From Planctomycetaceae bacterium (GTDB lineage: Bacteria; Planctomycetota; Planctomycetia; Pirellulales; Thermoguttaceae): a stretch of 6,414 nt of DNA. Made by a program: the position numbers and the translations under genes. Below the pieces are notes generated by a model, which ran no database searches, was not told the origin of the DNA, and saw nothing but the letters and a program-made list of their open reading frames with translations. The stretch is from NCBI GenBank assembly GCA_031278315.1, contig JAITKS010000466.1, positions 1 to 6,414 of the forward strand. Reading direction: 5' to 3'. Shown here in pieces: positions 6,267 through 6,414 of this stretch (its first letter is position 1; every line of letters starts with the position of its first letter).

Positions 6267-6414
6267 TTAACAGTCAACTCCTCTCCGTACTTTTTGGCGA
6301 AGAACAATTCGTTCCAATGGACGTTTCATTTGGGCAAACCAAGGTTCTTCTTCCGGTTGCATGGGAACAACCAAAATAGTAAAAAGACCGGCAAGTTTTC
6401 CGGCAAGTAAATCA
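6267..6414 (-). CDS. 3' end of an unrecognised gene entering from the right edge
   Basis: The minus-strand frame from the right edge reads 48 codons and ends in TAA at 6267. The segment begins DLLAGKLAGLFTILVVPMQP, then a Glu-rich turn with Trp and Phe (EEEPWFAQMKRP), then a basic amphipathic tail with LERIVLRQKVRRG and a final Cys. The pattern of a hydrophobic strand followed by a charged helix is typical of a folded cytoplasmic C-terminus; the hydrophobic run is too short and proline-broken to call a membrane helix. I do not recognise the family. Codon use resembles the rest of the window. It precedes the beta-grasp gene by 371 bases in the same orientation. By analogy with other DUF4132 loci it could be an ATPase, VWA or SWIM partner, but nothing visible proves this. 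Confidence 0.6.
   Translation of the reverse strand, partial: DLLAGKLAGLFTILVVPMQPEEEPWFAQMKRPLERIVLRQKVRRGVDC

Overview
The window is dominated by one very long minus-strand gene that starts at 5078 and runs off the left edge (1692 codons visible, no stop, no frameshift). Its C-terminal third carries the hallmark blocks of the bacterial DUF4132 (MolR/YehI-like) family. Upstream of it, in the same orientation, are a complete 152-codon gene (5437-5895) that looks like a ubiquitin/MoaD-type beta-grasp protein, and the last 48 codons of a third gene (6267-6413) that enters from the right edge and that I do not recognise. Nothing convincing is coded on the plus strand.

The organism is an AT-rich bacterium using the standard code (TGA and TAA as stops, TGG for Trp). 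The intergenic DNA holds short tandem repeats with 9-bp (ACAGGAT) and 10-bp (ATCAG/ATCTG) periods. From memory, such repeats occur between genes in several phyla, including spirochaetes and the PVC group. No ribosomal or other taxonomic marker is present, so I do not name a taxon.

Layout, left to right: 1-5078 DUF4132 giant protein (minus, C-terminus cut off by the window, probably by only a few tens of residues); 5079-5436 intergenic, with a UUCG-loop hairpin, an 18-bp inverted repeat, the ACAGGAT tandem repeat, a GC hairpin and a weak terminator-like hairpin; 5437-5895 beta-grasp-like protein (minus); 5896-6266 intergenic, with a strong sigma-70-like promoter whose -10 box lies in a perfect palindrome, and a second copy of the inverted-repeat arm; 6267-6413 3' end of an unknown gene (minus).

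The three genes share an orientation, but gaps of about 360 bp full of repeats and promoter-like signals suggest separate transcription units in one functional neighbourhood, not a tight operon. DUF4132 proteins are known from loci with MoxR-type AAA+ ATPases, VWA and SWIM proteins (the E. coli yeh cluster). A beta-grasp protein beside such a giant helical-repeat protein is the most interesting feature here. Its role in stress response, conflict or protein modification is inference only.
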